From assembly GCF_900106795.1 (NCBI RefSeq), contig NZ_FNNS01000004.1, positions 62,001 to 126,000 on the forward strand: DNA of 64,000 nt. The letters run 5' to 3'. Positions 7,102 to 16,618 of the stretch are shown here, one piece after another. The DNA is from Aequorivita viscosa. GTDB lineage: Bacteria; Bacteroidota; Bacteroidia; Flavobacteriales; Flavobacteriaceae. Position 1 is the first letter of the stretch. Each line of letters opens with the position of its first letter. The position numbers and the translations under genes are program-made. A model generated the notes under the pieces. That model ran no database searches and was not told where the DNA came from. It saw nothing but the letters and a program-made list of their open reading frames with translations.

Positions 7102-7993
7102 TGTGCTGTTTTTTTAATTTGATATAATAGTTTAAGCGGTACAAATCAAACCAGAATAGATTTGGGTTTTTAGAATTGAAATTCCGCTCCATCGTTGTTT
7201 TAAACGTAGAAATTATTAAGCTAAAAACACTTGATAAATGCAGCTTTTTTAATTTCAAATAGCTTTTTTGAATGGGGCGCATATCGTCATCCATCAACTC
7301 TTTTTTCTCTAAAATCACTGTGGATTCAACTGCTTTTAAAGCTTTTTTAATGAATTTGTCATTTTCCTCCAGTCCAAAGTGAATCACAGGATTGTCAATA
7401 TGAACGACCTTAGTATTCATCTTTTTTAATTGATTAGAGAAGAAGTTATCCAGCCCATAATGATTTTCAAGTAATGTGTTGGCCTGTAAAAAAACACTTC
7501 TTTTAATGCATAAATTCTGCGAAATTATAAAAAACGGCTCTTTTTGTCTAAGCGTAACCGATTTTGCTTCTCGTGCCCGACCGTATTTCCAACGTAGGAT
7601 TTTTTCACGAATTGGTCTGACTTCCTCATAACTAATACCTCCAAAAATTACATCGCAATTATTGTTGCTTATAGCTTTTACGTAGCTTTCAATAAAATTT
7701 GAATTCTTAGGAAGTACATCTGCATCCAAAAACAAAACCCAATCGTATTTTGCTTCAGAAGCCATTAAATTTCGAATTGCTGTGCGCCCAATGTTCTTTT
7801 CCAGCTTCTTATAAACCGAATTTTTAAAATTATTTATACCGTCATTTTCAGGTTCAGGATTTGGCGAACCGTCATCATAAACTCGGATTTCATATTCAAT
7901 ATTGGTTATTTCCAGCTGTTTGTGAATCGCTGAAACCAAAGAGAGAACCTTATAATTATATGTCGGAATAAGAATTGAAATCATTTTTGACAC
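7094..7993 (-). CDS. glycosyltransferase family 2 protein, 299 aa
   Basis: N-terminal ISILIPTYNYKVLSLVSA, VYDDGSPNPEPEN and DWVLFLDADVLPKN (with the DxD) give a GT-A family 2 enzyme. EPFFIISQNLCIKRSVF resembles the acceptor-side part of GT2 proteins. The stop overlaps the start of the next gene (7099-7101) by 8 bases, so the two glycosyltransferases are very likely one transcription unit. The C-terminus is Lys-rich with no clear membrane helix. The substrate is not predictable. Confidence 0.85.
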   Translation of the reverse strand: MSKMISILIPTYNYKVLSLVSAIHKQLEITNIEYEIRVYDDGSPNPEPENDGINNFKNSVYKKLEKNIGRTAIRNLMASEAKYDWVLFLDADVLPKNSNFIESYVKAISNNNCDVIFGGISYEEVRPIREKILRWKYGRAREAKSVTLRQKEPFFIISQNLCIKRSVFLQANTLLENHYGLDNFFSNQLKKMNTKVVHIDNPVIHFGLEENDKFIKKALKAVESTVILEKKELMDDDMRPIQKSYLKLKKLHLSSVFSLIISTFKTTMERNFNSKNPNLFWFDLYRLNYYIKLKKQHNA

Positions 7994-8125
7994 TCGAAAT
8001 TCAATCTGCTAAAATACAGCAATCTTTTTTGGGTTGCGGAATATATAAGTAGAATTCGATGTGATTGCGAATTATAGTTTTCTTCATTTTTGAAAAAATA
8101 AGTACCTTGTGAAAAAGTATTATTC

Positions 8126-9757
8126 GTGCGCAAACTACTCTTGTTTTTATTACTAATTTTTGCTTCTCTTTCTTTGGAAGCCCAAGAAGATGCTTGGTTC
8201 TATCTCCGCGCTCACGATACGGCTTATATTCCTTCCTTTGCGAAAAAAAGTGAGTATTTGGTTTATACAGGAACTGATTCAAAATTAAAGTCAGTTTTGG
8301 ATAAATATAAGGTCAAGACTTTTAAAAAAACCTGGAAACACGCGAAGAAACAAAATCTTAAAAAGACATTTTTCGTGATTTCTGATTCTGATAGTTTGAT
8401 GAACGATTTGCTTAAAAACGCATCACATTTGTTTGAGTTTGGTGAAATAATTGCCGAAGCCGATAAAAAAATATTTGAGCCCAACGATTACGGACTTACT
8501 AGCACGATTGGCGAAAATCTAGGCGCACAAGTAAATTTGGATTATCTCGATGTGTTAGACGTGCCCAAAGCTTGGTATTATACCACAGGTTCGCGTGATG
8601 TAATTATCGGGATTTCAGACGGCGGAATTGATACTTTAGACATCGAATTTGCAGGAAAAACCAAAGTTGTTCGTACTTCACCACTTTCAAAAGGTCACGG
8701 GTATTCTGTTGCAGAAACGGCGGCTGGCCAAGGCGATAATGCTTATGGAATCCCTGGTGTGTGTTATGATTGCAGTATTTATACCACCAATTATTCACAT
8801 TTTCATTCGCTCGAACAATTGGTCGAACTTTCAAGAATGGGTGTGAAAGTTATTAATTGTAGTTGGGGCACCACGACTTTCTATGAAACTGCGCAAGAGG
8901 CAATTTATGAAATGTTAGAAAATGGAACTGTTGTAGTTGCAATAGGCCATAACAGAAGCTTTTCAAAAGGAAAAGGCAAGGTTTATTACTATCCCGCTTC
9001 GTATGACAAAGTTATTGCTGTGTCGTCTGTTACGCACCGTTATGAAGACTTTCGGGAGAATATAAAGATTAGCGATAACAATAAATACTACGTCGAAAAT
9101 GTGCGGTATTATGTAAGTCGAACTGCGGGTTTTAAAGATAATGACACAACGCAAACCCCTTATCTCTACGATCAAAGTATTAAGAATTTGAATGACGAAA
9201 TAGATATCCTTGGGCCATCGGTAGGAATTTTTCGATATGGCGAATTGGCACTTAACGGCAAAGTGGATGTCAGCCAGTTTAATCAAACTTCGGGTGTTGC
9301 GCCTTTAATATCAGGGACTATAGGACTTATGTACTCAGTTTATCCGTGTCTTCCGGCTGAGGAAGTTGAAAGTATTATAAAGTTAACCTCTACTAATATT
9401 GATGATGTAGAGCCTAACAAACCCTATAAAGGATTGTATGGCGCTGGAATGTTGAATACTGGAAAAGCAGTAAAAATGGTTTTTGATATGTTTGCTGAAA
9501 AAGAAGCAGTTAGAATCGAAAATCAGAAATTTAGTCGTTGGGAATTTATACTCACTTCTATTTCGGATGTTGTAATTCAAAATCAAGAATTCACAGAAAA
9601 CGCTACTTTAGAACTCACTTCAAAGAAAGGAATTACCATTTCACAAAACACGGTTCTAAAGCCAAATGAAACAGGTAAAATTCACTTAAAAATTGACCCT
9701 TTACTTGAAAAGGAATGTGAATTGCGTCTTCGCGATCCTAGTATTTTGGAAGATTAA
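8126..9757 (+). CDS. secreted subtilisin-like serine protease (S8 family), 543 aa
   Basis: Starts at GTG; the first 20 residues form a signal peptide ending LEAQ. The catalytic triad is visible as Asp165 in IIGISDGGIDTLD, His191 in SKGHGYSVAETAAG and Ser389 in NQTSGVAPLISG, with the oxyanion Asn276 in VVVAIGHN. The order D-H-S and the spacing are those of subtilases. A region of about 120 residues precedes the catalytic domain, and a beta-rich tail of about 100 residues follows. I see no T9SS sorting motif, so it may stay periplasmic or leave by another route. It stands alone, divergent from the glycosyltransferase pair. Confidence 0.87.
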   Translation: MRKLLLFLLLIFASLSLEAQEDAWFYLRAHDTAYIPSFAKKSEYLVYTGTDSKLKSVLDKYKVKTFKKTWKHAKKQNLKKTFFVISDSDSLMNDLLKNASHLFEFGEIIAEADKKIFEPNDYGLTSTIGENLGAQVNLDYLDVLDVPKAWYYTTGSRDVIIGISDGGIDTLDIEFAGKTKVVRTSPLSKGHGYSVAETAAGQGDNAYGIPGVCYDCSIYTTNYSHFHSLEQLVELSRMGVKVINCSWGTTTFYETAQEAIYEMLENGTVVVAIGHNRSFSKGKGKVYYYPASYDKVIAVSSVTHRYEDFRENIKISDNNKYYVENVRYYVSRTAGFKDNDTTQTPYLYDQSIKNLNDEIDILGPSVGIFRYGELALNGKVDVSQFNQTSGVAPLISGTIGLMYSVYPCLPAEEVESIIKLTSTNIDDVEPNKPYKGLYGAGMLNTGKAVKMVFDMFAEKEAVRIENQKFSRWEFILTSISDVVIQNQEFTENATLELTSKKGITISQNTVLKPNETGKIHLKIDPLLEKECELRLRDPSILED

Positions 9758-10048
9758 AACGTTGGAAACACGACTAAAGGGAAACACGAATCACGACATT
9801 TTGAATCACGGCTACTTGGGAACTTGACCTTTTAAACCTTCTATAAATCTCATCCCTGTCTGCTGCGCTTTGGCAGGCCTAAGCCTTTATCGAGGGAAGG
9901 GAGTTATCGGAATTAAATCACAACAAGTCCCAACGATAAATAAGACGATTTCAAAATGTAAACAGTAATATCAGGGCAAAATTAAAATAGAGCCGTGATT
10001 AATCTACAATCAAAAATCGTATATCGTAAATCTAAAATCGCTGCTTCT
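9758..10048. other. intergenic gap between convergent subtilase and ftsE
   Basis: No ORF supported. It contains two copies of GGAAACACGA 16 bases apart (9764 and 9780), related ATCACG words, a GC-richer stretch near 9855-9905, and the heptamer array at 10002-10043. Confidence 0.5.
10002..10043. repeat. period-7 degenerate array, six units
   Basis: Six consecutive heptamers, each starting ATC: ATCTACA, ATCAAAA, ATCGTAT, ATCGTAA, ATCTAAA, ATCGCTG. It ends five bases from the ftsE stop codon. Confidence 0.75.
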
Positions 10049-10732
10049 CTAAACTGTTTTCTGAACGACTTCAAAAATCTGACTATCCTCGCATTTCAAT
10101 GTTTTTGAAGGATATTTTAAAAGGAGGGCGTAATCGTGTGTTGCCATCAAGATGGTGTTTCCGTTTTTATTGATTTCCCGCAAAACCTCCATAACTTCCA
10201 CGCTTGTTTGTGGGTCTAAATTTCCGGTAGGTTCATCTGCGAGAATCAACTCTGGGTCGTTTAGCAAGGCTCTGGCAATTGCAATACGCTGTTGTTCTCC
10301 ACCCGAAAGTTGGTACGGATATTTAAACGCTTTGGTTTTCATATCTACTTTGGCAAGCACTTCGTTGATTCTGTTTTCTTTCGCTACTTTATCTTTCCAG
10401 CCCGTTGCTTTTAATACAAAGTCGAGGTTGCTATGAACGGTGCGATCGTTCAATAACTTAAAGTCCTGAAATACCACGCCAAGTTTGCGTCTTAAAAACG
10501 GAATGTCCCGCTCTTTTAATGTCGCCAAGTCGTAACCTACAATATGGCCCTGACCTTTTTGTAACGGTAGGTCACCATAGAGGGTTTTCATAAAACTACT
10601 TTTTCCAGTTCCAGTTTTTCCAATTAAATACACAAATTCCCCTTTTTCTATCGAGACCGAAACGTCTGAAAGTACGAGATTGTCGCCTTGAAAAATGGAA
10701 GCATCATTTAGGTATAGAACGTGATTGGACAT
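10049..10732 (-). CDS. ftsE: cell-division ABC transporter ATPase FtsE
   Basis: A 227-aa ABC ATPase: Walker A GKTGTGKSS (38-46), Q-loop FQD (88-90), signature LSGGEQQR (142-149), Walker B LILADEPTG (162-170) and H-loop His199. The length and the VFQDFKLLNDRTVHSNL segment are characteristic of FtsE, the cytoplasmic ATPase that with FtsX controls peptidoglycan hydrolases at the septum. No ftsX gene is beside it; in Bacteroidota the two are often separated. Heptamer repeat arrays flank the gene on both sides. Confidence 0.9.
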   Translation of the reverse strand: MSNHVLYLNDASIFQGDNLVLSDVSVSIEKGEFVYLIGKTGTGKSSFMKTLYGDLPLQKGQGHIVGYDLATLKERDIPFLRRKLGVVFQDFKLLNDRTVHSNLDFVLKATGWKDKVAKENRINEVLAKVDMKTKAFKYPYQLSGGEQQRIAIARALLNDPELILADEPTGNLDPQTSVEVMEVLREINKNGNTILMATHDYALLLKYPSKTLKCEDSQIFEVVQKTV

Positions 10733-10737
10733 TGGAA

Positions 10738-10772
10738 TTTTAGATTTTAGAAGTTAGATTTTAGAATGATAA
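10738..10772. repeat. period-7 degenerate array upstream of ftsE
   Basis: Heptamers TTTTAGA, TTTTAGA, AGTTAGA, TTTTAGA, ATGATAA in the + direction, i.e. TCTAAAA-type words reading with ftsE, beginning six bases from its start codon. The word is shared with the array at the gene's other end. Confidence 0.75.
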
Positions 10773-10860
10773 TTACTTTTTATCCAGATGAATCTTTCAT
10801 ATTCTGGTCAACTGGCCAACCTTAAAGAAGACTGTATTGATGTTGAATTATACAATTGTT

Positions 10861-10972
10861 TTCGATTTCAGTTTCAGTTTCGTTTTCTCGTGTTATGAGT
10901 TCAGAGTTCTCTCAAACATCTGTCAAAAATAAGTTGAATTACTGCGAACTGCAACTGAATACTGCTACTTAT
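10861..10972. repeat. short-period repeats (period 6, then about 13)
   Basis: 10861-10890 is five 6-mers beginning TTC (TTCGAT, TTCAGT, TTCAGT, TTCGTT, TTCTCG). 10941-10972 repeats ACTGCGA / ACTGCA / ACTGAAT / ACTGCT / ACTTATTT, alternating 6-7 nt. The second tract reaches the 3' end of the following minus-strand gene. Confidence 0.6.
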
Positions 10973-11430
10973 TTACTATTCAAAAATTTTTCTTTCAATG
11001 CATCAATTTCTTTTTGTTGCTGAAGTGTATAAAGCGTTAGTTCTTCAATTTTCTGAAGCAGTAGTAAATTCATTTCTTTTAATGATATTCCATCTTCTTC
11101 CATTTGTGCTGCGGATGGAACTTGTGGCAAATGAAGGTTCATCTTCAAAAATGTTTCGAGTTCTTCCAAAGAAATCAATTTGTATTCCGGCAAAGTTTCG
11201 GAAAAACCGTTATAATATTTCTCAAAAACATAGTCGGGTGCAACTGCGCCATCTAAATCTACTTTCACTTCTTGGGTGTGAATTGTACCTTTAACCGTCA
11301 AAAGTTCATCGGGTGTGTCGGTTCCAATACCAATTTTACCGTCCTTTTCGGTAATATTTTTAAATGAATTCCGCTGGGCAGTGGCGGAAATTGAAAATAT
11401 AAGTAAACCGAAAATCAATAATCTTTTCAT
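10969..11430 (-). CDS. exported tail-fibre/S74-like repeat-end protein, 153 aa
   Basis: The start was chosen at the ATG giving MKRLLIFGLLIFSISATAQ, a signal peptide; an upstream ATG at 11454 would add eight residues before it. The body has KIGIGTDTPDELLTVKG, then VDLDGAVAPDYVFE and HLPQVPSAAQMEEDGISLKEMN, and a C-terminal Leu/Glu/Gln helix likely to form a coiled coil. This combination is widespread in Bacteroidota proteins labelled tail-fibre-domain or cell-surface proteins, where it often ends longer proteins; here it is nearly alone. Its function is unknown. The gene stands between repeat-rich gaps. Confidence 0.75.
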   Translation of the reverse strand: MKRLLIFGLLIFSISATAQRNSFKNITEKDGKIGIGTDTPDELLTVKGTIHTQEVKVDLDGAVAPDYVFEKYYNGFSETLPEYKLISLEELETFLKMNLHLPQVPSAAQMEEDGISLKEMNLLLLQKIEELTLYTLQQQKEIDALKEKFLNSK

Positions 11431-11509
11431 AGTTATGTCTTTGTGAATTATCAAAATTTAAAAATACGGATTTTTAAATAAGTGGATTGTATTCTAAGTC
11501 CCAAAGGTT

Positions 11510-11534
11510 TTAAATCCTTTGAGGTTTGAATCTG
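11510..11534. repeat. imperfect palindrome (AAAGG...CCTTT)
   Basis: CCCAAAGG, an AT loop, CCTTTGAGG. It resembles the AACC...AGG/CCT...GG palindromes at 14720 and 18261 in the outer arms. It lies in the 245-base gap between divergent genes, which otherwise holds two CAGCGTTATA-like copies 27 bases or so apart (near 11556) and nothing else recognisable. Confidence 0.5.
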
Positions 11535-11670
11535 AAGATAAAATTAAGATCCAGCGTTATACTTAATCCTAATTTCTAGCGTTATATTCAAACAAAAACA
11601 ACCTAAAAATTTATTCGTTAATAAACTCTAAAAATTTACAGTATAGCCGAAAGTTACATTTAAGATTAAA

Positions 11671-11678
11671 TATCTTTA
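11671..11678 (+). promoter_or_regulatory. -7 like box (TATCTTTA) for the TPR gene
   Basis: One mismatch to TAnnTTTG, 21 bases before the ATG at 11700. Inferred. Confidence 0.4.
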
Positions 11679-11699
11679 CGCAATCAAAAACTGTAAATA

Positions 11700-14600
11700 A
11701 TGATAAAGAACTTTGTTGTTTTTTCGCTTTTTCTCTTCCTTTCAATCTCTTCATATTCGCAACAAACTGCGGTATATACCAACGATTTAGTCGATTTTAA
11801 TCAGGCGCTTGAGCTGTATAACAATAAACAGTATCTGGCAGCACAGACGCTATTCGACAAAATCAAAAATAGCACTGACGACCAAACCATTCAAAGTGAC
11901 TGCGAATATTATATCGCCAATGCTGCGGTACGGCTTAATCAGCGGAATGCAGATCAATTAATGGAAACGTTTGTAGCTAAAAACCCTACGAGCTTAAAGC
12001 GAAATTCGGCCTATTTAGATGTAGCAAATTACTATTTCGACAACCGAAAATATCCGCAAGCCCAAAAATGGTACGAGAAGGTAGATACGAGTAATTTAAG
12101 CCGAAGTGAACAGGAACAGTTCGAATTTAATAACGGATACGTTTATTTTCAGGCAAAACAATTCGACACGGCAAAGAATTATTTTAACAGCGTTTCCACG
12201 TCGCAAAAGTATGGTTCGCAAGCAAAATATTATTTAGGTTTCATCGCGTATGAAGGCGACGATTACGAAGAAGCCAACCAAATGTTTGAAGAGGTAAAAG
12301 GCGAATCCCGTTATTCCGAAGACCTTTCGTATTACCAAGCAGATATGAATTTCAAACTCGGAAAGTTTGATAAAGCTATCGAAATGGGGAAGCAACAATA
12401 CGATAAATCGAGTCCCCAAGAAAAAAGTCAACTCTCAAAAATAATTGGTGAAAGCTATTTCAACCTTGGTCAATATGCCGAGGCGGTTCCGTATTTAAAA
12501 GAATATAAAGGCACTCGTGGCAAATGGAACAATACCGATTATTACCAATTGGGTTACGCATATTACAAACAAGGCGATTTTGAAAAAGCCATTGGCGAGT
12601 TTAATAAAATTATCGATGGAAAGAATGATGTTGCACAAAACGCCTACTATCATTTAGCTGAAAGTTACTTAGAACTGAATAAAAAACAAGAAGCCCTTAA
12701 CGCTTTTAAAAATGCTTCCGAAATGGATTTCAGTTTAGAAATTCAGGAAGACGCATATTACAACTATGCGAAATTGAGTTATGAAATTGGGAACAGCTAC
12801 AAAAGCACTCCGCAGGTTTTGATTGATTTTATGGAAGCATATCCTAAAAACCCTAATAATACTGAATTGAAAGGGCTTTTGATTGATAGCTACATAACTT
12901 CAAAAAACTATAAAGAGGCTTTAAATTTATTGGAAAACAACAAGAATTTTCAAGATAAGGAAGCCTATCAGAAGGTTGCTTTTTTCCATGGCGTAGCGCT
13001 TTATAATGAAGGAAACTACAACGAAGCGATTGTTATTTTGGATAAGAGTTTAAAAGAACCGAAGGATTCAAAATTTACAGCACGTGCCATTTATTGGAAG
13101 GCCGAGAGCAATTATGAACTCTCTGACTTTGAAAGTGCTTTAAGTGGATACAAGCAATTTCAGCAAATGCCCGAAGCGAAATCTTCTCCCGAATTTCAAA
13201 ATCTAAACTATAATTTGGGATACGCTCAGTTTAAGTTAAAAAAATACGCAGAAGCAATTTCCAATTTTAAAGCCTTTGCAGGCGCATCGGCTTCAGATAA
13301 GGTTCGAAAAAAAGATGCATTTATGAGATTGGGCGATAGCTATTTCGTGACCAGTCAATATTGGCCAGCAATGGAAAATTACAATGAAGCTATTAAAATG
13401 GATGGCGCAAATGATTATGCCGAGTTTCAAAAAGCAATTAGTTACGGCTTTGTAGATAGAACCGAAAAGAAGTTGGAAGAGCTTATTGCATTTGTAAAGA
13501 AGCATCAGAACTCTGTATATCGCGACGATGCCTTATACGAATTAGGTAATACCTATGTAGCACAAAATAAAACCGCAGAGGGAATTTCGGCGTACGACCA
13601 ATTGGTTCGAGACATTCCTAATAGTAGCTTCGTGCCAAAAGCATTGATGAAAAAAGCGTTGATTTACGACAACACAGGCAGAAGTAACGAAGCACTCGCT
13701 GTTTTTAAACGAGTTGCAAAAGATTTTCCTTCAACTCCAGAAGCCTTGCAAGCGGTGGCATCGGCAAAAATAATTTATATAGACGAAGGAAAAGTAAGCG
13801 AATACGCCACTTGGGTAAAAACATTAAATTACGTAGAAGTTGAAGATTCGGAATTGGACAACGCAACTTATTTGGCTGCCGAAAAACCGTACTTAGAAAA
13901 CAACCAATCTCAGGCACAAACCCGTTTCGAAGGTTATTTGAAGCAATTTCCCGAAGGAAAAAACGCTATGAAAGCGCATTTCTATCTTGGTCAGATTTTC
14001 TTCTCAAATGAAAAGTCAGACAAAGCGATTCCGCATTTCAAATTTGTTGTGGAACGTGAAAGAAATGAGTTCACCGAACAAGCCTTGGCACGGATTTCAG
14101 AATTGTATTTAGGCAAGAAGGAATATCAAAACGCGCTTTCATATTTAAGTCGATTGGAAAACGAAGCAGATTTCCCACAGAATATAATTTTCGCTCAGAC
14201 CAATATGATGAAGGCTTCGTATGAATTGAAGAAGTATTCTGAAGCAGTTGGTTATGCTGAAAAAGTACTTCAGAATCCAAAAATTGACAACGCTATTAAG
14301 AGCGACGCACAGGTAATCATCGCACGTGCCGCAATGGAAACGAATAATGAGGCAAAAGCAAGATCTGCCTATGCCGAAGTTCAAAAAACCGCGACAGGAA
14401 AACTTGCTGCCGAAGCACTTTATTACGATGCTTATTTTAAAAATAAGGAAGGTAAGTTTGCAGAATCTAACGCGTCTGTTCAGAAATTAGCTAAAGATTA
14501 CTCAGGATATAAAATATACGGAGCCAAAGGTTTGGTAATTATGGCGAAGAACTTTTACGCGTTAAAAGATGCATATCAAGCTACTTATATTCTGGATAGC

Positions 14601-14714
14601 GTTATTAAAAACTTCACAGATTTCCCTGAAGTTGTTGAAGAAGCGAAAGCAGAATTGGCAAGTATAAAAGCTGCCGAAGCAAAAACAAATTCATCTGTAG
14701 AAACCGGAAATTAG
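11700..14714 (+). CDS. large exported tetratricopeptide-repeat protein, 1004 aa
   Basis: A signal peptide (about residues 1-20, ending SSYSQ) is followed by tandem TPR units over nearly the whole length; examples are KYPQAQKWYEKVDTSNLS, QYAEAVPYLKEYKG, DFEKAIGEFNKIIDGKND and KYAEAISNFKAFAGAS, with the usual Gly/Ala/Tyr spacing. It is probably periplasmic or attached to the outer membrane and acts as a protein-binding scaffold. The next gene, 78 bases downstream, encodes an outer-membrane beta-barrel, and the same order is commonly seen in Flavobacteriaceae, so the two may work together. There is no enzymatic motif. A 15-bp-stem palindrome stands between the two genes and could lower transcription of the second. 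Confidence 0.85.
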   Translation: MIKNFVVFSLFLFLSISSYSQQTAVYTNDLVDFNQALELYNNKQYLAAQTLFDKIKNSTDDQTIQSDCEYYIANAAVRLNQRNADQLMETFVAKNPTSLKRNSAYLDVANYYFDNRKYPQAQKWYEKVDTSNLSRSEQEQFEFNNGYVYFQAKQFDTAKNYFNSVSTSQKYGSQAKYYLGFIAYEGDDYEEANQMFEEVKGESRYSEDLSYYQADMNFKLGKFDKAIEMGKQQYDKSSPQEKSQLSKIIGESYFNLGQYAEAVPYLKEYKGTRGKWNNTDYYQLGYAYYKQGDFEKAIGEFNKIIDGKNDVAQNAYYHLAESYLELNKKQEALNAFKNASEMDFSLEIQEDAYYNYAKLSYEIGNSYKSTPQVLIDFMEAYPKNPNNTELKGLLIDSYITSKNYKEALNLLENNKNFQDKEAYQKVAFFHGVALYNEGNYNEAIVILDKSLKEPKDSKFTARAIYWKAESNYELSDFESALSGYKQFQQMPEAKSSPEFQNLNYNLGYAQFKLKKYAEAISNFKAFAGASASDKVRKKDAFMRLGDSYFVTSQYWPAMENYNEAIKMDGANDYAEFQKAISYGFVDRTEKKLEELIAFVKKHQNSVYRDDALYELGNTYVAQNKTAEGISAYDQLVRDIPNSSFVPKALMKKALIYDNTGRSNEALAVFKRVAKDFPSTPEALQAVASAKIIYIDEGKVSEYATWVKTLNYVEVEDSELDNATYLAAEKPYLENNQSQAQTRFEGYLKQFPEGKNAMKAHFYLGQIFFSNEKSDKAIPHFKFVVERERNEFTEQALARISELYLGKKEYQNALSYLSRLENEADFPQNIIFAQTNMMKASYELKKYSEAVGYAEKVLQNPKIDNAIKSDAQVIIARAAMETNNEAKARSAYAEVQKTATGKLAAEALYYDAYFKNKEGKFAESNASVQKLAKDYSGYKIYGAKGLVIMAKNFYALKDAYQATYILDSVIKNFTDFPEVVEEAKAELASIKAAEAKTNSSVETGN

Positions 14715-14719
14715 GAATC

Positions 14720-14752
14720 AAACCTCACAGGTCTCTGAGACCTGTGAGGTTT
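14720..14752. repeat. AGGTCT...AGACCT palindrome, 15-bp stem
   Basis: AAACCTCACAGGTCT, loop CTG, then the complementary arm. It starts five bases after the TPR stop codon and is followed by TTCTTC. It can form a terminator-like hairpin on either strand. It shares the AGGTCT/AGACCT core with 18261-18289 and with the last unit of the 3151-3284 array. Confidence 0.8.
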
Positions 14753-14792
14753 CTTCAAACAAAAACACCACATTAAAAATCTTATAATAAGT

Positions 14793-16505
14793 ATGTCAAA
14801 TAAAGGAATAGTATTGCTCTCGTTCGCGACAACCTTGTTGTTCAATCTTTCAATGTTTTCCCAAGAAAAAGAACTAGGTACAGAAGTGGTAAATATTGTA
14901 AGACCATATACTCCCACAATTTCCGATGCCTTTAAAGTAAAGGAAACTCCAAGTTTAACCGATTCCACGACCACCCAGAAAAAGGAAGTGAAATACAACA
15001 TATTTTCAGTTCCCGTTGCATCTACATTCACGCCAGCAAAGGGAAAGGCAACAGATGTGGAAAAAGTAAAGCGTGAAAAGTTATATAACAACTACGCTAC
15101 CTTAGGTTTTGGAAATTACACAACCATTTTAGGCGAATTGTACAGCAATTTTGAAATCAGCCGTACAGAAAGTGCTGGTTTTTTCTTTCGCCATAATTCT
15201 TCACAGGGCAACATTAAAGGTGTAGAATTGGACAATCAATATTATGACACCAGTTTAGATGCTAATTACACCAATCGTGAAAAAGATTTGACCTACACAA
15301 TCGAAACAGGATTTGAGCATCAAATGTACAATTGGTATGGTGTGCCAACGGGGGTATTTGCACCTCACGTTTTGTCTGATATCGATGCGAAACAAACATA
15401 TTTCAGTGGCTATATTGGCGGCAATTTAACTTTGGCCGATTCGTATTTTGAGAAAAGCGGGCTTACTATCCGCTATTTAGGCGATGCTTTTTCGTCTTCA
15501 GAATTTAATGTGAAGCTTACTCCAGAATTTTCATTTCCTATAGAAAATCTAAATTTGCGAGTAGAAGGAGATATTGATTATTTAAGCGGAAGTTTCGACA
15601 AAAACTATGCGAATACTTCCGATATGAAGTACAGCTTTTTAAATGTAGGCGTTGCGCCATCTATTGCTTTTACAAATGAAGATTTATCAGTTACTTTAGG
15701 AGTAGCAGGGTATTTGGTGATGGATTCAGAAAACAGCGATACCGATTTTTCACTTTATCCAAGATTGAATGCTTCGTATCGCTTAATGGATGAAACTGTT
15801 GTTGTGTATGGAGGAGTAGAAGGCGGAATTCAACAGAATTCATATTACGACTTTAAGGAGGTGAACCCTTTTGTTTCCCCAACCTTATACATTGCGCCAA
15901 CTAAGAATATTTATGAAGGTTTTGGAGGTCTTAAAGGAAAGTTGACAAGTACAGTGGCCTATAATTTTAGAGCGGCTTACGGACAAGACAAAAACAGAGC
16001 GTTGTTTTTAGCGAATCCTAGAAAATCTAATGCACAAGAAGGGTATGAACACGGAAATTCGTTCAATGTTGTTTATGACGAAGTAAACACCTTATCAGTT
16101 TTTGCCGAATTACAAGTGGCTATCTCTAGTGATATCTCATTGGGAATTAATGCAGATTATTTTAATTATAGTACAGACATTCAAAGTGAAGCGTGGAACT
16201 TGCCAAGTTTAAAAGCATCTGTGTTTTCAACTTTTAACATCACAGAACAATTTTATGGAGGCGCTTCCATTTTCTTTGTAGGCGAACGCAAGGATCTTTT
16301 CTTCGGAGACATTCCTACTCCAGAAGTTGTTACGTTGGACGGTTATTTAGATGCCAATGTGCATTTTGGCTACCGATTTACCGACCGACTTTCAGCTTTT
16401 GTAAAAGGAAGCAATCTTTTAAGCGACAACTACCAGAAATGGATGAACTATCCTGTGCAAGGAATCCAAGCATTAGTGGGAGCTACTTATAAGTTTGATT
16501 GGTAA
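14793..16505 (+). CDS. outer-membrane beta-barrel protein (TonB-receptor-like barrel without plug), 570 aa
   Basis: Signal peptide to about residue 24 (FSQ), then a mostly beta-stranded protein with alternating aromatic and polar residues and the C-terminal strand ALVGATYKFDW ending in an aromatic residue, as outer-membrane barrels do. No TonB box or plug domain is apparent; the region 25-100 is Pro/Thr-rich instead. Databases often label such proteins TonB-dependent receptor, but from the sequence it is better called a barrel. Its pairing with the TPR gene upstream suggests a joint envelope function. Confidence 0.75.
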   Translation: MSNKGIVLLSFATTLLFNLSMFSQEKELGTEVVNIVRPYTPTISDAFKVKETPSLTDSTTTQKKEVKYNIFSVPVASTFTPAKGKATDVEKVKREKLYNNYATLGFGNYTTILGELYSNFEISRTESAGFFFRHNSSQGNIKGVELDNQYYDTSLDANYTNREKDLTYTIETGFEHQMYNWYGVPTGVFAPHVLSDIDAKQTYFSGYIGGNLTLADSYFEKSGLTIRYLGDAFSSSEFNVKLTPEFSFPIENLNLRVEGDIDYLSGSFDKNYANTSDMKYSFLNVGVAPSIAFTNEDLSVTLGVAGYLVMDSENSDTDFSLYPRLNASYRLMDETVVVYGGVEGGIQQNSYYDFKEVNPFVSPTLYIAPTKNIYEGFGGLKGKLTSTVAYNFRAAYGQDKNRALFLANPRKSNAQEGYEHGNSFNVVYDEVNTLSVFAELQVAISSDISLGINADYFNYSTDIQSEAWNLPSLKASVFSTFNITEQFYGGASIFFVGERKDLFFGDIPTPEVVTLDGYLDANVHFGYRFTDRLSAFVKGSNLLSDNYQKWMNYPVQGIQALVGATYKFDW

Positions 16506-16618
16506 GTCTAAATAAGGCTGATTTTGATTGATTTAGGTGTGTTCCTGATTAACATAATTGTGTTAGTTGCTTTTAGAAAGCAGATGTTTTCTATTTTTAC
16601 AAATCAATTATACAGATA

